Shown: positions 8,419-19,043, counted from the stretch's first letter. The stretch: 64,000 nt of DNA from Rothia gullae (GCF_024294905.1 NZ_JANCOC010000002.1:62001-126000); one strand, 5' to 3'. Program-made: numbers and translations. Notes: generated by a model from the sequence alone, not told the origin.

Positions 8419-8856
8419 CTACGCCTCATCCTGAGCGGGAATGATGCGTGCAGCATCTTCCTCAGTCTCACCCTCAATGTCGAAGGGAGCCTCGTTCTCA
8501 ACGCCCAGCTCAATACGCGGAGCCTCAGCCCACAGACGATCCAGAGCGTAGAACTCGCGGTCCTCCTCATGCTGAACATGCACGACAATATCGCCGAAGT
8601 CCAGCAGAATCCAACGACCCGAGGAACGACCCTCACGGCGGACCGGCTTCAAGTCAGCCTGCTCACGCAGAGCGTCCTCAACCTCATCCGCAACAGCGTT
8701 CACGAGGCGCTCATTGTGGGCAGAAACCACCAGGAAGCCATCAATCAGACCCATCGCGTCGGATGCATCCACAGCGAACAGGTTCGTTCCCTGCTTCTCC
8801 TCCGCAGCGCGGGCGGCAATGCGCAGAGCCTCAATCGAGGACTGTGCAGCAGTCAT
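8419..8856 (-). CDS. rsfS: ribosome silencing factor RsfS
   Basis: 145 aa from the ATG at 8856, which follows AAGGAAGGAAAAT; the upstream in-frame ATG at 8919 lacks such a site. The fold matches RsfS/YbeB/DUF143: AARAAEEKQG, then DASD..GLIDGFLVVSA, a conserved GRWILLDFGDIVVHV strand and FYALDRLW near 105-112. RsfS binds ribosomal protein uL14 and blocks subunit joining when nutrients are scarce. A Glu-rich tail of about 30 residues follows the domain. It is the last gene of the ribosome-assembly cluster read from rplU. Confidence 0.93.
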   Translation of the reverse strand: MTAAQSSIEALRIAARAAEEKQGTNLFAVDASDAMGLIDGFLVVSAHNERLVNAVADEVEDALREQADLKPVRREGRSSGRWILLDFGDIVVHVQHEEDREFYALDRLWAEAPRIELGVENEAPFDIEGETEEDAARIIPAQDEA

Positions 8857-8922
8857 ATTTTCCTTCCTTGCCGGCAGAACACCCGCCGGCAGCACCCGCA
8901 ACAGGGGCGCATTGTTCACGGC

Positions 8923-10017
8923 CTACTTAGGGCCAAAAATCATAATCAGACCAACAACGACCAGGGCGAGCAGCAGCACAATCCACAGCCACACCAGGGA
9001 GGTCTTCTGCGCAGGCTGCAGAACCTCTTCAGCCTTCTCAACAGCGCTCTCAGAAGCAGACTCTTCCTCAGCTTCCTTCGAAGCCTCAGCGGAAGGCACC
9101 GGTGCAGACTTGGACTCAGCCGACTTCGACTCAGCAGACTCGGACTCAGCCGATTTGGACTCGCCCTCTTCTGCGGCTTCCTCAGATTCTTCAGAATCCT
9201 CGGTAACCTCTTCAACCAGAGCAACCGACTCTTCGGGATCCTGACGATCCACCATGCGTTGCAGCAGCTCCTCAACCTCATCCGGGCTCAGAGCAACAGT
9301 CGGGTCGCCGTCCACCGAATCCACGGTGTCACCAGCGGAGGCGCTATCCAGTACGCTCAGGTCAAGACCCTGCGCGTTCACAGCGCTCACGCGGGTGGGC
9401 AGCTCGTCAGCAGACTCTTCAACCTCAGCAACCTCAACGGCCTCTTCCTCAACGGAAGCGATCTCGGTCTGCTCAGCCTCAACGTCAGAGCTGTCCAGCT
9501 CCTCAACCTTCGGCTCATCGCGCACCAGGTACTGGTGCAGCTCGGGTTCTGGCTTCTCCTTCTTGACCACGGCAATGACCGGGATCGAAGAAGTCATCGG
9601 ATTATCCACCGCTGAGGGGCTGGTCGCATCCACACGGTTCTGCCCAATCTCTTCGAGACGCAGGACATGCAGGCTACTGGTCAGAGGAGCAGGCTCGTGC
9701 AGCTTCTCCTCATCGTTCGCTTCAGTGTCAATCTTGCCCTGAGCCGCCAGCGCCGCAAAACGATGCTGAACAGCCAGAACCTGCGGGTCAATAGCGTCCG
9801 CAAGAACCACGGAGCCCATGTTCGCAACAGGCTTCGCGGGCTCACCGCGACGGTTCGCGCGCAGGTACTCGACAACTTCTTCACGGTAACGGGCAAGACG
9901 GCGCGGACCCATCACCTTAGTAGGCGGCGGCACCTCAATGCCGTCCTCGGTCACGTACGTCTCGTAGAGGTACGCTTCGTCCTCGCTATAGGGCTTTGAA
10001 CCCGTAGCTTCACTCAT
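8923..10017 (-). CDS. hypothetical tail-anchored membrane protein between nadD and rsfS
   Basis: 364 aa from the ATG at 10017 (GAGGGA five bases upstream); it overlaps the nadD end by eight bases, implying translational coupling. Residues 1-55 are a conserved-looking N-terminus with [20 protein letters not shown]. The middle is long, acidic and low-complexity, including repeats of SAES/SAESK (about 265-295). One hydrophobic segment at the extreme C-terminus ([19 protein letters not shown]) would anchor the protein with its bulk in the cytosol. No family is recognised. Its fixed place among ribosome-biogenesis genes hints at, but does not prove, a role there. Confidence 0.75.
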   Translation of the reverse strand: MSEATGSKPYSEDEAYLYETYVTEDGIEVPPPTKVMGPRRLARYREEVVEYLRANRRGEPAKPVANMGSVVLADAIDPQVLAVQHRFAALAAQGKIDTEANDEEKLHEPAPLTSSLHVLRLEEIGQNRVDATSPSAVDNPMTSSIPVIAVVKKEKPEPELHQYLVRDEPKVEELDSSDVEAEQTEIASVEEEAVEVAEVEESADELPTRVSAVNAQGLDLSVLDSASAGDTVDSVDGDPTVALSPDEVEELLQRMVDRQDPEESVALVEEVTEDSEESEEAAEEGESKSAESESAESKSAESKSAPVPSAEASKEAEEESASESAVEKAEEVLQPAQKTSLVWLWIVLLLALVVVGLIMIFGPK

Positions 10018-10759
10018 GTGTTCCCTCATTATTCGTCGATTGGGGTGCCTGCCCAGACTCATCCTTCACGCGGGGCAAGCCGTCACGGTACGCCGTCAAG
10101 GCGTCCTTCTTGTACAGGCCGTACTTAGCAATGTACTGCACCACACCATCCGGCACCAGGTACCAGATAGGGGTGTCTTCAGCTGCGCGGCGACGAATAT
10201 CGGTCGAAGAAATCGCCATCGCAGGAATCTTCAGGGTCGTAATATAACGCCCCTCTGCCAGCGGCGGATCCAGCTCATGATCGGGACGGGTCACGCCCAC
10301 AAAAGTCGCCAAATCCCACAGCTTATGGGCATTGCGCCAGGTCATAATCTGGCTAATCGCGTCCGCGCCGGTAATGAAGAACAGGTCAGCATCCGGTCGC
10401 AGGGCGCGCAGCTCGTTAAGCGTATCAAAGGTGTAGGTGGCGCCGCCACGGTCAATATCAATACGGCTCACCGTAAAACGCGGGTTCGACGCGGTCGCAA
10501 TCACCGTCATCAGGTAGCGATGCTCAGCGTCACTCACGTGCCGCTCCCCCACCTTCTGCCAGGGCTGACCGGTCGGAACGAACACGACCTCGTCCAGGTC
10601 GAACACGGCGGCAACTTCACTAGCTGCCACCAGGTGTCCGTGGTGAATCGGGTCGAAGGTTCCACCCATCACACCCAGACGCACCCGACCGGGAGTGCGC
10701 GGGGAAATCGACTCGGTGCTCGGAGCACCAAATTCAAGGTGAACAGGCTGGTCAGTCAC
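10010..10759 (-). CDS. nadD: nicotinate-nucleotide adenylyltransferase
   Basis: 249 aa from the GTG at 10759, preceded by AAGGACGG; the open frame continues to 10855, but the extra 32 residues are Arg/Ala-rich and unlike the family. The nucleotidyltransferase signature [11 protein letters not shown] occurs near the start and the C-terminal ISSTDIRRR motif near 205. The enzyme adenylates nicotinate mononucleotide to deamido-NAD. About 30 residues before the signature and 30 after the catalytic domain are variable extensions. It overlaps the next gene by eight bases and lies downstream of obgE. Confidence 0.93.
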   Translation of the reverse strand: MTDQPVHLEFGAPSTESISPRTPGRVRLGVMGGTFDPIHHGHLVAASEVAAVFDLDEVVFVPTGQPWQKVGERHVSDAEHRYLMTVIATASNPRFTVSRIDIDRGGATYTFDTLNELRALRPDADLFFITGADAISQIMTWRNAHKLWDLATFVGVTRPDHELDPPLAEGRYITTLKIPAMAISSTDIRRRAAEDTPIWYLVPDGVVQYIAKYGLYKKDALTAYRDGLPRVKDESGQAPQSTNNEGTHE

Positions 10760-11123
10760 AAATGCCGTCCTTGCTGGGGACAGAGACCGCACCACGGCAA
10801 CTAAAAAGCCACCGCAGGCGCGGATGCGGGCAGGTACAAAGAAGGTACGCAACACCGAAAAAGGTACCCTCGTACATTCCCCTCTATGCTACCTGCTTAC
10901 GGTCAAAAACACCGAAATGACGGGGGTGAGCTAAGCCGCCAGTGGAATACCCAGCCAGCACGCCCGGCCACAGACTCACCCGCGTGTTCCGACACGCACA
11001 TCTGGCGCGAGCGGCAACCACAGAACCTACAAGAAAGCGCCGCGCACCGGAGCCAAACCCCGGTACGCGGCACCACTCACTGTCTATGAAACAGCTGTCT
11101 AGGCAACAGCTACGCCTCAGCTA

Positions 11124-12731
11124 CTAGTCGTCGACGTTCGGCATGTCGATATTCTCGTCGACCTTGCCTTCCTTCAACTTCTTGCGGTACTCAACCGACT
11201 CGGTCCACACGCCTGCAGCGCGCTCGGACTCCAGCTCGGCACGAGCCTCCGCCTTCGCGTCCATACGCTCCTTGTACTCCACACGCTTCTGCGCACGAGT
11301 CGGGCGAATAATCTCTTCCAGACGAGCGTCCGTACCACGCGGGGAAGACAGCAGCTCAGCGCCACCGACCATGGTCGGCTCCCAATCGAAGATCACCGAG
11401 TTGTCGTTCTCACCAATCACCACGGCGTCACCGGCACGAGCGCCAGCCTTGAACAGCTCATCCTCAACGCCCAGGCGCGCCAGACGGTCCGCCAGGTAGC
11501 CGACAGCCTCATCATTATTGAAGTCAGTCTGCTGAATCCAACGCTCAGGCTTCTCACCAATCACACGGAACAGCGGCTCAAGGTTACGCTCCTCGCGGCG
11601 AATAGTGAACTCCTGCTTCTTCTTACCGCGGAAGCCCTTCGGGCGAACCACAGGAGTCTCAACAACCACGCGCTCCGCTTCCTTCTCGGCAACGGCACGA
11701 GCCACGCGGTCCTCCTCCACGAGCTTTGCCATCGCAAAAATCAGGGACTTCAGACCCTCATGGGAAGCAGTCGAAATCTCGAAGACCTTGAAACCCATCT
11801 CCTCAAACTCGGGGCGAACAAACTCAGCCAGCTCACGAGCCTCAGGAACGTCAATCTTATTGAGCACCACAATCTGCGGACGCTCATGCAGCGGCACGGT
11901 CACACCCGCAGTCGGGTCAACCTCATAGTTCTGCAGCTCGCCGCGGATCACCTCAAAGTCACTGATCGGGTCGCGACCCGGCTCCAAAGTAGCGCAGTCA
12001 ATCACATGCACCAGAGCCGAAGAACGCTCCACATGGCGCAGGAAGCGGTGACCCAGACCGCGACCCTCCGAAGCACCCTCAATCAGACCAGGAACATCCG
12101 CGACGGTGTAGCGAACATCGCCCGCCTGCACCACACCCAGGTTCGGGATCAAAGTGGTGAACGGGTAGTCAGCAATCTTCGGACGCGCCGCAGAAATCGC
12201 AGCAATCAACGAAGACTTACCCGCCGAGGGGTAACCCACCAGAGCCACATCCGCAATGGACTTGAGCTCCAGAACAATATCAGCCTCTTCACCGGGGGTG
12301 CCCAGCAGAGCAAAACCGGGAGCCTTACGCTTAGCCGAAGCCAACGCAGCGTTACCCAGACCGCCCATACCGCCACGGGCCGCGACATACTCGTCGCCCA
12401 CACGCAGCAGGTCAGCCAAAACATTACCCTCGCGGTCCTTCACCACAGTACCCTGCGGCACGGTCAGAATCAGGTCCTCACCGTTGAAGCCGTGGTGCAT
12501 ATCGCCACGACCAATATCGCCATTCGGGGCGTGCTGGTGCGGGCTGTGGTGGTACTCCAGCAGGGTCGTGGTCTGGTTATCCACGCGCAGAATCACCGCG
12601 CCACCATTACCACCGTTACCGCCGTTAGGGCCGCCCAGGGGCTTAAACTTTTCACGTCGCACGGAGACGCAGCCGTTACCTCCGCGACCGCCAGATACAT
12701 GCAAGACCACGCGGTCCACGAATTCTGCCAC
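11124..12731 (-). CDS. obgE: GTPase ObgE/CgtA
   Basis: 535 aa, starting at a GTG with AAGGAG upstream. The Gly-rich Obg domain occupies residues 1-157 ([19 protein letters not shown]). The G domain has G1 GYPSAGKSS at 166-174, G3 DVPGLIEGA and G4 NKID. A C-terminal OCT domain (about 350-440) and a basic/acidic tail of some 70 residues follow. Obg binds the 50S subunit during late assembly and the stringent response. It lies downstream of rplU and rpmA, separated from rpmA by about 190 bases containing a hairpin at 12880-12909. Confidence 0.95.
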   Translation of the reverse strand: MAEFVDRVVLHVSGGRGGNGCVSVRREKFKPLGGPNGGNGGNGGAVILRVDNQTTTLLEYHHSPHQHAPNGDIGRGDMHHGFNGEDLILTVPQGTVVKDREGNVLADLLRVGDEYVAARGGMGGLGNAALASAKRKAPGFALLGTPGEEADIVLELKSIADVALVGYPSAGKSSLIAAISAARPKIADYPFTTLIPNLGVVQAGDVRYTVADVPGLIEGASEGRGLGHRFLRHVERSSALVHVIDCATLEPGRDPISDFEVIRGELQNYEVDPTAGVTVPLHERPQIVVLNKIDVPEARELAEFVRPEFEEMGFKVFEISTASHEGLKSLIFAMAKLVEEDRVARAVAEKEAERVVVETPVVRPKGFRGKKKQEFTIRREERNLEPLFRVIGEKPERWIQQTDFNNDEAVGYLADRLARLGVEDELFKAGARAGDAVVIGENDNSVIFDWEPTMVGGAELLSSPRGTDARLEEIIRPTRAQKRVEYKERMDAKAEARAELESERAAGVWTESVEYRKKLKEGKVDENIDMPNVDD

Positions 12732-12879
12732 GGGTTCTCCTTATCTTGGAAAATCTTCACTTCGCCACCGCACGGCACACACCAATCATGCTGCGGATGC
12801 GGCGGCAGGCGCGACCGGGTTGGGGTGCGCCTCATCGTGGAGCCCAGCACGGGCGTCCACGGCATTCGAGGTCATAGCG

Positions 12880-12909
12880 AGAGGGGGTAGACTAACGCCT
12901 ACCCCCTCT
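12880..12909 (-). terminator. hairpin between rpmA and obgE
   Basis: AGAGGGGGTAG and CTACCCCCTCT form a perfect 11-bp stem with an 8-base loop. No T-run follows on the minus strand, so it may be a partial terminator or an mRNA stabiliser/processing signal that sets ribosomal protein output above ObgE. Confidence 0.5.
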
Positions 12910-12925
12910 GCCCTAGCGGTGAGTA

Positions 12926-13183
12926 TTACTCAGCTGCTGCCAGGATGTTAACGACCTTGCGGCCCTTGCGGGTACCGAATTCGACGGTGCCTGCTGCCAG
13001 AGCGAACAGGGTGTCGTCGCCACCGCGGCCAACGTTCAGGCCGGGGTGGAAGTGGGTGCCGCGCTGGCGAACGAGAATCTCGCCTGCGTTGACGGACTGG
13101 CCGCCGTAGCGCTTAACACCGAGGTACTGGGGGTTCGAGTCACGGCCGTTACGGGTGGAGCTTGCGCCCTTCTTGTGTGCCAT
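12926..13183 (-). CDS. rpmA: 50S ribosomal protein bL27
   Basis: 85 aa, the normal length. It starts [10 protein letters not shown] and contains [13 protein letters not shown] and the conserved [13 protein letters not shown]27 reaches into the peptidyl-transferase centre with its N-terminus. The start has AGGTAGGA upstream. There is no N-terminal extension of the Staphylococcus type that would need protease removal. Confidence 0.98.
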   Translation of the reverse strand: MAHKKGASSTRNGRDSNPQYLGVKRYGGQSVNAGEILVRQRGTHFHPGLNVGRGGDDTLFALAAGTVEFGTRKGRKVVNILAAAE

Positions 13184-13223
13184 TCTGTATTCCTACCTTA
13201 GGGTTGAATTCCGGTCGTTTCGA

Positions 13224-13535
13224 TTACGCGTTGATAGCGGTAATCTTGACGGTGGTCAGCTCGGCGCGGAAGCCCTGACGCTTCTTGTAACCGGTCTTGT
13301 TCTTGTACTTCTGAATAACGATCTTCGGACCGCGCAGGTCCTCAACCTTCTCAGCAACAACCTTGGCGGAAGCCAGGGACTTTGCGTCAGCGGTGACCTT
13401 GTCACCGTCGACGAGCAGCAGCACGGGCAGCTCGATGGTGCTGCCGGGCTCGCCTGCAACACGGTCAAGGGTAACGAGGTCGCCTACGGAAACCTTCTCC
13501 TGGCGGCCGCCAGCGCGTACAATCGCGTATGCCAC
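13224..13535 (-). CDS. rplU: 50S ribosomal protein bL21
   Basis: 103 aa from the GTG at 13535 ([15 protein letters not shown]), the usual length; upstream TTG and GTG codons in frame would give a non-standard N-terminus. The family block [20 protein letters not shown] lies near residues 68-87. It binds 23S rRNA in early 50S assembly. It is the first gene of the rplU-rpmA-obgE group, with 40 bases to rpmA. Confidence 0.96.
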   Translation of the reverse strand: MAYAIVRAGGRQEKVSVGDLVTLDRVAGEPGSTIELPVLLLVDGDKVTADAKSLASAKVVAEKVEDLRGPKIVIQKYKNKTGYKKRQGFRAELTTVKITAINA

Positions 13536-13656
13536 TATGGGACTCACTTTTCTCGACAACTTGCTTCTTGAATCTCACACGAATGAGTAGCCTGCGCTTT
13601 CATTGCTGTGCGCCCTCCCCCGCCAGTCGAATGACCGCGAACAAGGAGGAACGGCC

Positions 13657-13694
13657 CGTGTGTTCCGGCGGGATTGCCCGCCGAAGCCAACACG
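13657..13694 (-). promoter_or_regulatory. hairpin in the rplU 5' leader
   Basis: CGGCGGG-ATTG-CCCGCCG is a perfect inner stem, extended by CGTGT/ACACG, about 120 bases upstream of the rplU start. It may be part of an L21 autoregulatory leader; only the hairpin itself is seen. Confidence 0.4.
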
Positions 13695-13837
13695 CGAGGC
13701 TCACCGGTGGTGTCTCTCTCCCGCACGTTCCAGACTCAGCCGAATACTCGACCGCGCCGAAGACGATGGGGGTGGGAGCGGTGTCTCCCGCTGGCCCTGC
13801 GTCGATAGGGCTTCACTGAGATAAACACCAGTCCTTA

Positions 13838-13867
13838 AGGATACGGCATGATCTACGCACCGCGCAA
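13838..13867 (-). promoter_or_regulatory. candidate rplU promoter
   Basis: On the minus strand TTGCGC and TATCCT are separated by 18 bases. If used, the rplU leader would be roughly 300 nt. Match to consensus is moderate. Confidence 0.35.
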
Positions 13868-14025
13868 TAGATAATTTTGCGGAACACTCGAAGTCGGCAC
13901 GTGATACTACTCAACCTGCGCTCAACCTGGGCGCGCACCGCAGATAAACCGCGCATACCCCGGCTACATAAACAACGCTGAGGTAGCCGCAGGTAGGCAG
14001 CCGCATAGACATTCGCACATAGACA

Positions 14026-14063
14026 AGCCCCGGCGAAGTGGATTACTCCACCCCACCGGGGCT
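14026..14063 (-). terminator. terminator-like hairpin after rne
   Basis: The outer stem GCCCCGG/CCGGGGC and inner stem GTGGA/TCCAC lie 46 bases downstream of the rne stop. Stem strength is good; the T-run is weak, as is common in actinobacteria. The surrounding 13536-14108 holds no gene. Confidence 0.6.
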
Positions 14064-14108
14064 CGACATGCACATACCATCGGGATTCCGATGATTGGAA
14101 GCTAAAGA

Positions 14109-17100
14109 CTAATCGTCCTTACCTTCACGCTTAATGTCGGCAGCAGCAACGCCAATGCCGAACAAGACAGGAGCCGAAGCGTCATCAGCCACCGGAGCCA
14201 CATCCGCAACAGAAGCGGAAGCAACCACGGAACCCTCAGCACGCTCGGAAGCGTCCACGGTCACGACCTGAGCACCGGCACCAGCGCTCGACGCCGCACG
14301 GCGAGTACGACGCTTACGCGGGGTCGAACCGGGCACCTGAACCGCAGGCTTCTGAGCCTCCTCAATCGGAGCCTCAACCGCTGCGGGAGCTGCGCCCACC
14401 ACACCGGTCACTGCCGGAGCACCAATCACGCCGGTCACAACCGTGCGAGACTCAGGCTTCTCAGCCTTATCAGTCTTTGCGGGTGCCTGCTCGGATGCCA
14501 CGCCCTGTTCAGCTGCCTTCTCGGCGCGCTTCTCATCAGCGGCACGACGAGCACGGCGGCGGGAAGCACGCGGAGTCTCACGAACATCCTCAATGCGCAG
14601 GTCCTCACGCTCAACACGCTTGGCCCCCTGAGCCTTCTGTACACCCGAGTTTACCTCAGCGGCGGTTGCCTCAGCGTTCTGCTGCTCGCGGTTCGGACGC
14701 ATCGCTGAACGACGCTCCTCCGAACGATCCTCACGGCCCGAACGGAACGACTCACCCTCAGTGCGGGCAAGACGGCCAGCCTTCTGAGAAGCACGAGCCT
14801 TCGCCTCACCGGCGCGAATCGCCTCAAAACGATCCGAGGAGCGGCTAAAGCGCGGGTCGAGCTCCGGGTCAACGTGGTGCTCGTACTCCAGCGCACCCGC
14901 GCCGGAATCCTCCACGGCGGCAATATCCGCATCGGTCAGCTCGCGGCGCTGGCGGCTACGAGATGACTTCTTCTCGCCACGCTTGGACAAACGGCGCTTC
15001 TCCGAACGCTCCTGATCAGCACGGCCCTCAGCAGAGTCCTTCGAGGAATCCTCAGCGGACTCCTCCTCCACGCGGTCGAACGCGCTCGCCAACTGCTCCA
15101 GGGAGAAACCGCCCTGCTCACCAATCCAGTTACCCTCGGTGACCTCAGCGACCTTGTCCTCACGCTGAGCAACCTCGGCGTGAGCCTGCTCGCTGGCAGC
15201 CTCGGCAATACCCTGAATCTCCTGCTCAAGCGAAAGCTCAGCGGTCTCCGCGCGGCGCGAACGCTTGCGACGCTTACGCTTCTTGCGGGTCGAAGCGGTC
15301 TCCTCCGAAACGTCCTCGCTCTGAGCGGATGCGGCAGCCACCGCAGCCATAGCGTTACGGCGCTCAGCCTTCTTCGACTCCAGAGCATCCTGCTTCTGCT
15401 GGTCACGAGAATCCTCGCGGGCAGCGGTACGGCTACGCTTACGGTCATTACGCTCATGGCGGTGGATGTAATCCGACGCGCCACCGCTACGACCGCTCAG
15501 CGGCTGATCGTGAACCAGCAGGCCACGACCGGCACACTGCTCACAGAGCTCCGAGAAGACCTCCAGCAGACCGGTACCCAGGCGCTTACGGGTCATCTGA
15601 ACCAGACCCAACGAAGTCACCTCAGCCACCTGATGCTTGGTACGGTCACGGCCCAGGCACTCAATCAGGCGACGCAGAACCAGGTCACGGTTCGACTCAA
15701 GCACCATGTCAATGAAGTCAATGACGATAATGCCGCCGATATCACGCAGACGCAGCTGACGGACAATCTCCTCAGCAGCTTCCAAGTTGTTCTTGGTGAC
15801 AGTCTCTTCCAGGTTGCCGCCGCTACCGGTGAACTTACCGGTGTTCACGTCCACCACAGTCATGGCTTCGGTACGGTCAATCACCAGCGAACCACCCGAA
15901 GGCAGGTACACCTTACGGTCCAGCGCCTTCGCCAGCTGCTCGTTAATGCGGTAGTGGTCAAAAAGGTCATCCGCGGAATCCCACTGTTGCAGGCGGGAAA
16001 CCAGGTCCGGCGCCACGTACGTCACGTACGCCTCGATGGAATCCCACGCGTTCTCGCCCTGAACGATCATCGCGGTGAAGTCCTCGTTGAAGACGTCACG
16101 CACGGTCTTAATCATCAGGTCGGGCTCCTGGTAGAGCATCTCCGGAGCCAGCACCTTGCGGGAGTTAGCCTTCTCCTGAATCTCTTCCCACTGCGCACGC
16201 AGACGGTTAATGTCGTGGGTCAGCTCCTCCTCAGAAGCACCCTCCGCCGCGGTACGAACAATTACGCCAGCACCTTCGGGCAGCTTGTCCTTCAGAATCT
16301 TCTTCAGGCGAGCACGCTCGGTGTCGGGCAGCTTGCGGGAAATACCGGTCATCGAACCACCCGGTACGTACACCAGGAAGCGACCGGGCAGAGAAACCTG
16401 GCTGGTCAGGCGGGCACCCTTGTGACCAATCGGGTCCTTGGTGACCTGCACCAGAACCGAATCGCCGGGCTTCAGGGCGTTCTCAATCTTGCGGGGCGCA
16501 CCGTCCAGACCGGTGACATCCCAGTTGACCTCGCCCGCATACAGCACAGCGTTGCGGCCGCGTCCAATGTCAACGAACGCAGCTTCCATGGACGGCAGAA
16601 CGTTCTGAACTTTACCCAGGTACACGTTGCCAATCAGGGAATCCTGCTGGGTCTTGGATACGAAGTGCTCAGCCAGCACGCCGTCCTCAAGCACACCAAT
16701 CTGGATGCGGCCGTCCTTCTGACGAACCAGCATCTGACGGTCCACGGACTCGCGGCGAGCCAGGAACTCGGCCTCAGTCACGATGTGGCGGCGGCGACCC
16801 AGGGAGCGGGACTCGCGGCGGCGCACACGCTTCGCCTCCAGGCGGGTAGAACCACGCACACCGGTCACAGTGTTGGATGCGTGAGAGTCAGACAGGCGCG
16901 GCGCACGCACCTTGGTGACGGTCTCAACCTCATCATCAACGCCGCCCTCAATCTCGATATCTTCGGTACCGCGGCGACGGCGACGGCGACGGTGGCTCGT
17001 CACCTCAGCCTCAGCGGCAGCCTCCTCGCGGCGGCGCTCCATGCGCTCCTTACGCTTCTGCTCCTCGGCAGCGGCGCGGCGTGCCTCACGCTCCAGCTTG

Positions 17101-17876
17101 GCGGCAACAGCGAGCTCGCTCAGCTCCTCCGGCTCGGGTGCCATGAACAGCGGCATCGCACCCATGGGGGTACGCGAGCGCAGCTCCTGCAGCTTTTCGC
17201 GCTGCAGGTCGCTAATGGTCTTTACCGGCTCGGGAGCTACTTCGGGCTCCTCAGCTGCAAACTCCTCAGCTGCAGACTCTTCTGCGGCGGGTGCTTTGAG
17301 TGCAGCTTCTTCCGTTGCGGATTCCTCAGCAACAGCTGCAGCCTCGGTCTTCTCAGTCTTCTCAGCCGGTGCGGGAGTTACAACCTCAACCTTAGCGGTC
17401 TCTTTCTTCACCTCAACGGCAGACTCGGCAGCGGCAGGCTCAGCAGACTCAGCGGCGGGGGCAACAACTTCCTCCACCTTCGCAGTGTTCTCAACGGTCT
17501 CAACCTTCGCGGTGTTCTCCACAACAGCAGGCTCAGCCGCCTTCTTCTCAACAGCCTCAAACAGGCTATCCAGAGTAGAAGCAACCTCAGTCTCAGACGC
17601 AGTGGGAGCGGCAACCTTCGGTGCCGGTGCGTGCTTCGCCTTAGCGTTACGCAGGTTGGTCAGGCCAGCAGCAATAGCCTCATCCAGGGGAACCTCAGGA
17701 GCCTTCTCCTTCTTCGGGCGACCCGGACGGCGGCGCTCAGTACCCTGCTGGGCGTCAGAGCTCTCACGAACATTCTTACGCAGAGTTTCACGGGTCTCTG
17801 CAGAGGTGTTTTTCTCCTCCGCGAGGGCGTTCAGCGCCTCAAAAACCCCAAGTTCGACGTTCTTCTCGTCAGACAT
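14109..17876 (-). CDS. rne: ribonuclease E/G
   Basis: 1255 aa from the ATG at 17876 (AAAGAAG upstream); the longer open frame to 17957 has a Cys-rich, unlikely N-terminus. The catalytic core lies in the middle (about residues 390-830): an S1 domain (SLIGNVYLGKVQNVLP), then the Mg-binding DVNTGK and DFIDM segments and the Zn-link CEQC. This is the endonuclease that initiates mRNA decay and processes rRNA and tRNA. The N-terminal 370 residues are acidic, Ala/Glu-rich and repetitive, followed by clusters of Arg; the C-terminal 400 residues are charged and disordered. Long arms on both sides of the core are the actinobacterial plan and may scaffold a degradosome. Confidence 0.95.
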   Translation of the reverse strand: MSDEKNVELGVFEALNALAEEKNTSAETRETLRKNVRESSDAQQGTERRRPGRPKKEKAPEVPLDEAIAAGLTNLRNAKAKHAPAPKVAAPTASETEVASTLDSLFEAVEKKAAEPAVVENTAKVETVENTAKVEEVVAPAAESAEPAAAESAVEVKKETAKVEVVTPAPAEKTEKTEAAAVAEESATEEAALKAPAAEESAAEEFAAEEPEVAPEPVKTISDLQREKLQELRSRTPMGAMPLFMAPEPEELSELAVAAKLEREARRAAAEEQKRKERMERRREEAAAEAEVTSHRRRRRRRGTEDIEIEGGVDDEVETVTKVRAPRLSDSHASNTVTGVRGSTRLEAKRVRRRESRSLGRRRHIVTEAEFLARRESVDRQMLVRQKDGRIQIGVLEDGVLAEHFVSKTQQDSLIGNVYLGKVQNVLPSMEAAFVDIGRGRNAVLYAGEVNWDVTGLDGAPRKIENALKPGDSVLVQVTKDPIGHKGARLTSQVSLPGRFLVYVPGGSMTGISRKLPDTERARLKKILKDKLPEGAGVIVRTAAEGASEEELTHDINRLRAQWEEIQEKANSRKVLAPEMLYQEPDLMIKTVRDVFNEDFTAMIVQGENAWDSIEAYVTYVAPDLVSRLQQWDSADDLFDHYRINEQLAKALDRKVYLPSGGSLVIDRTEAMTVVDVNTGKFTGSGGNLEETVTKNNLEAAEEIVRQLRLRDIGGIIVIDFIDMVLESNRDLVLRRLIECLGRDRTKHQVAEVTSLGLVQMTRKRLGTGLLEVFSELCEQCAGRGLLVHDQPLSGRSGGASDYIHRHERNDRKRSRTAAREDSRDQQKQDALESKKAERRNAMAAVAAASAQSEDVSEETASTRKKRKRRKRSRRAETAELSLEQEIQGIAEAASEQAHAEVAQREDKVAEVTEGNWIGEQGGFSLEQLASAFDRVEEESAEDSSKDSAEGRADQERSEKRRLSKRGEKKSSRSRQRRELTDADIAAVEDSGAGALEYEHHVDPELDPRFSRSSDRFEAIRAGEAKARASQKAGRLARTEGESFRSGREDRSEERRSAMRPNREQQNAEATAAEVNSGVQKAQGAKRVEREDLRIEDVRETPRASRRRARRAADEKRAEKAAEQGVASEQAPAKTDKAEKPESRTVVTGVIGAPAVTGVVGAAPAAVEAPIEEAQKPAVQVPGSTPRKRRTRRAASSAGAGAQVVTVDASERAEGSVVASASVADVAPVADDASAPVLFGIGVAAADIKREGKDD

Positions 17877-18283
17877 TAATCTTCTTTCGTTACACCCTGC
17901 TCCGCACCGCAAGGATTTTAACAGCGCGCATACAGCGCAAAGCCTAGTTGCTGTCACCGCGGCTCAAGCCTCACCCTACGGCGCGCGTTCATCGGCGCTA
18001 CCGGGCACTATCTCCTTCAGTGCTTCTGCCGTAGGGGGCGAGCGGGCGGAACGCAGAGCGCGCCGCGACGGTCACAGCCACCTCGCTCTCGAGCACGGCA
18101 CGCTCACACCCTTCCTGGGTGCCCTGCCGGTCTTCGGGTTTCTTCGCCGAGGCGGGCGGCCCGCGCGGTGCGACAGTTATGCTCCGCGGCTTATAGCCGG
18201 CGCTCTTCGGGTACTCTCCCTCGATGCGTTGGTGGGGATCTTTATGCGCGTGCGGAGCGCACAAGACACCGTGTTCCATTATA
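17877..18283 (-). promoter_or_regulatory. long rne leader with -10 element
   Basis: A perfect TATAAT on the minus strand at 18278-18283 sits in GGGTATAATGG, an extended -10-like context; no good -35 is seen. Transcription from here would give an rne leader of nearly 400 nt. No gene is supported in this stretch. Long rne leaders mediate autoregulation in E. coli, which is an analogy only. Confidence 0.45.
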
Positions 18284-18400
18284 CCCGGTAGACGATACCT
18301 CTAAGCCACCCCGCCCATCCTATCTGGGCTCCACTTCCCGGCAGGATGCGCGGGCACATTACCGCGGACACCTTGCGGCGGGCGCATGGCGGGTACAGCA

Positions 18401-18437
18401 AAGCCGGGCGTGCCACTAATTACGCACCACCCGGCTT
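18401..18437 (-). terminator. hairpin after the small membrane protein gene
   Basis: AAGCCGGG and CCCGGCTT form an 8-bp stem 22 bases beyond the stop of the gene at 18460. Confidence 0.5.
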
Positions 18438-18459
18438 CAAAAAACTTTCAGAGGAGGAA

Positions 18460-18699
18460 CTAGTCCAGACCTAGCTCCGCATCGTGCGCCTCACGAGCCT
18501 GCTGAGCAAGCTTCGGGTCGGTCGGCAGGTACTCCGGACCGGAACCGGTTGCAAACGGAACACCCAGAATGAAAACAAACGGAGAAACAACCAGCAGAAT
18601 CACCCACAACAGCGAGAAGTGACCGGCAGTCAGCAACAACAGGGCAGTCAGAAAAATAACGGCAGCAGCGCCCATTGCGGCAATTCCGGCAGTCTTCAC
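18460..18699 (-). CDS. small two-helix membrane protein
   Basis: 79 aa, starting at a GTG with GAGGAG three bases before it. Two hydrophobic helices (about 5-27 and 30-52) are followed by a hydrophilic, charged C-terminus of 27 residues. No family is recognised. Its ribosome binding site, own terminator-like hairpin and place between VKOR and rne support a real gene. Many actinobacteria have other small genes (DUF4233, ndk) near folC and rne; this protein is shorter than DUF4233 and is not ndk. Confidence 0.65.
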   Translation of the reverse strand: MKTAGIAAMGAAAVIFLTALLLLTAGHFSLLWVILLVVSPFVFILGVPFATGSGPEYLPTDPKLAQQAREAHDAELGLD

Positions 18700-18964
18700 G
18701 GTTCTCCTCGAAGGGGTATCAAGAATCTAGTGTCCAGCAGAACGGCAGACAATCAACGCCGCAGGCAAAACCCGCGGACGGCTCCGGCTAATGCCGCTCA
18801 AGAATATACCTGACCATTATACGCACCCGCGCCGCCTCCCCGCTGACCGCCACCGGCAAAGTCACAGGCACCTCCCCCACTACCCGGCGCCCCAGCCCGG
18901 CGTATTCTGCCCAGCACAATCAGCCCGGCATATTCCGCGCAGCCTCACCCGCCCGCAGGCGCAA

Positions 18965-18998
18965 CAACGCCCCGGCACCAACAAGTACCGGGGCGTTG
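18965..18998 (-). terminator. terminator-like hairpin after the VKOR gene
   Basis: CAACGCCCCGG and CCGGGGCGTTG form a perfect 11-bp stem with a 12-base loop, 46 bases beyond the VKOR stop. The rest of 18700-19043 shows no gene. Confidence 0.65.
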
Positions 18999-19043
18999 CA
19001 TATTCGGGGCATCGACCCTCAAACCAGCCTCAGCGATGAACGC

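Noticed and set aside
9060-9200. short direct repeats resembling a CRISPR-like array
   Set aside because: They are in-frame codon repeats for SAES/SAESK in the acidic region of the membrane protein, with no spacers.
15180-17879. 899-codon open frame on the plus strand opposite rne
   Set aside because: It mirrors the rne codon pattern in a GC-rich, low-complexity gene; the translation is a Leu/Arg/His/Thr-rich shadow and RNase E is unmistakable on the other strand.
17998-18279. 93-codon minus-strand frame upstream of rne
   Set aside because: It starts inside the TATAAT promoter region, has no ribosome site and non-typical composition; treated as rne leader.
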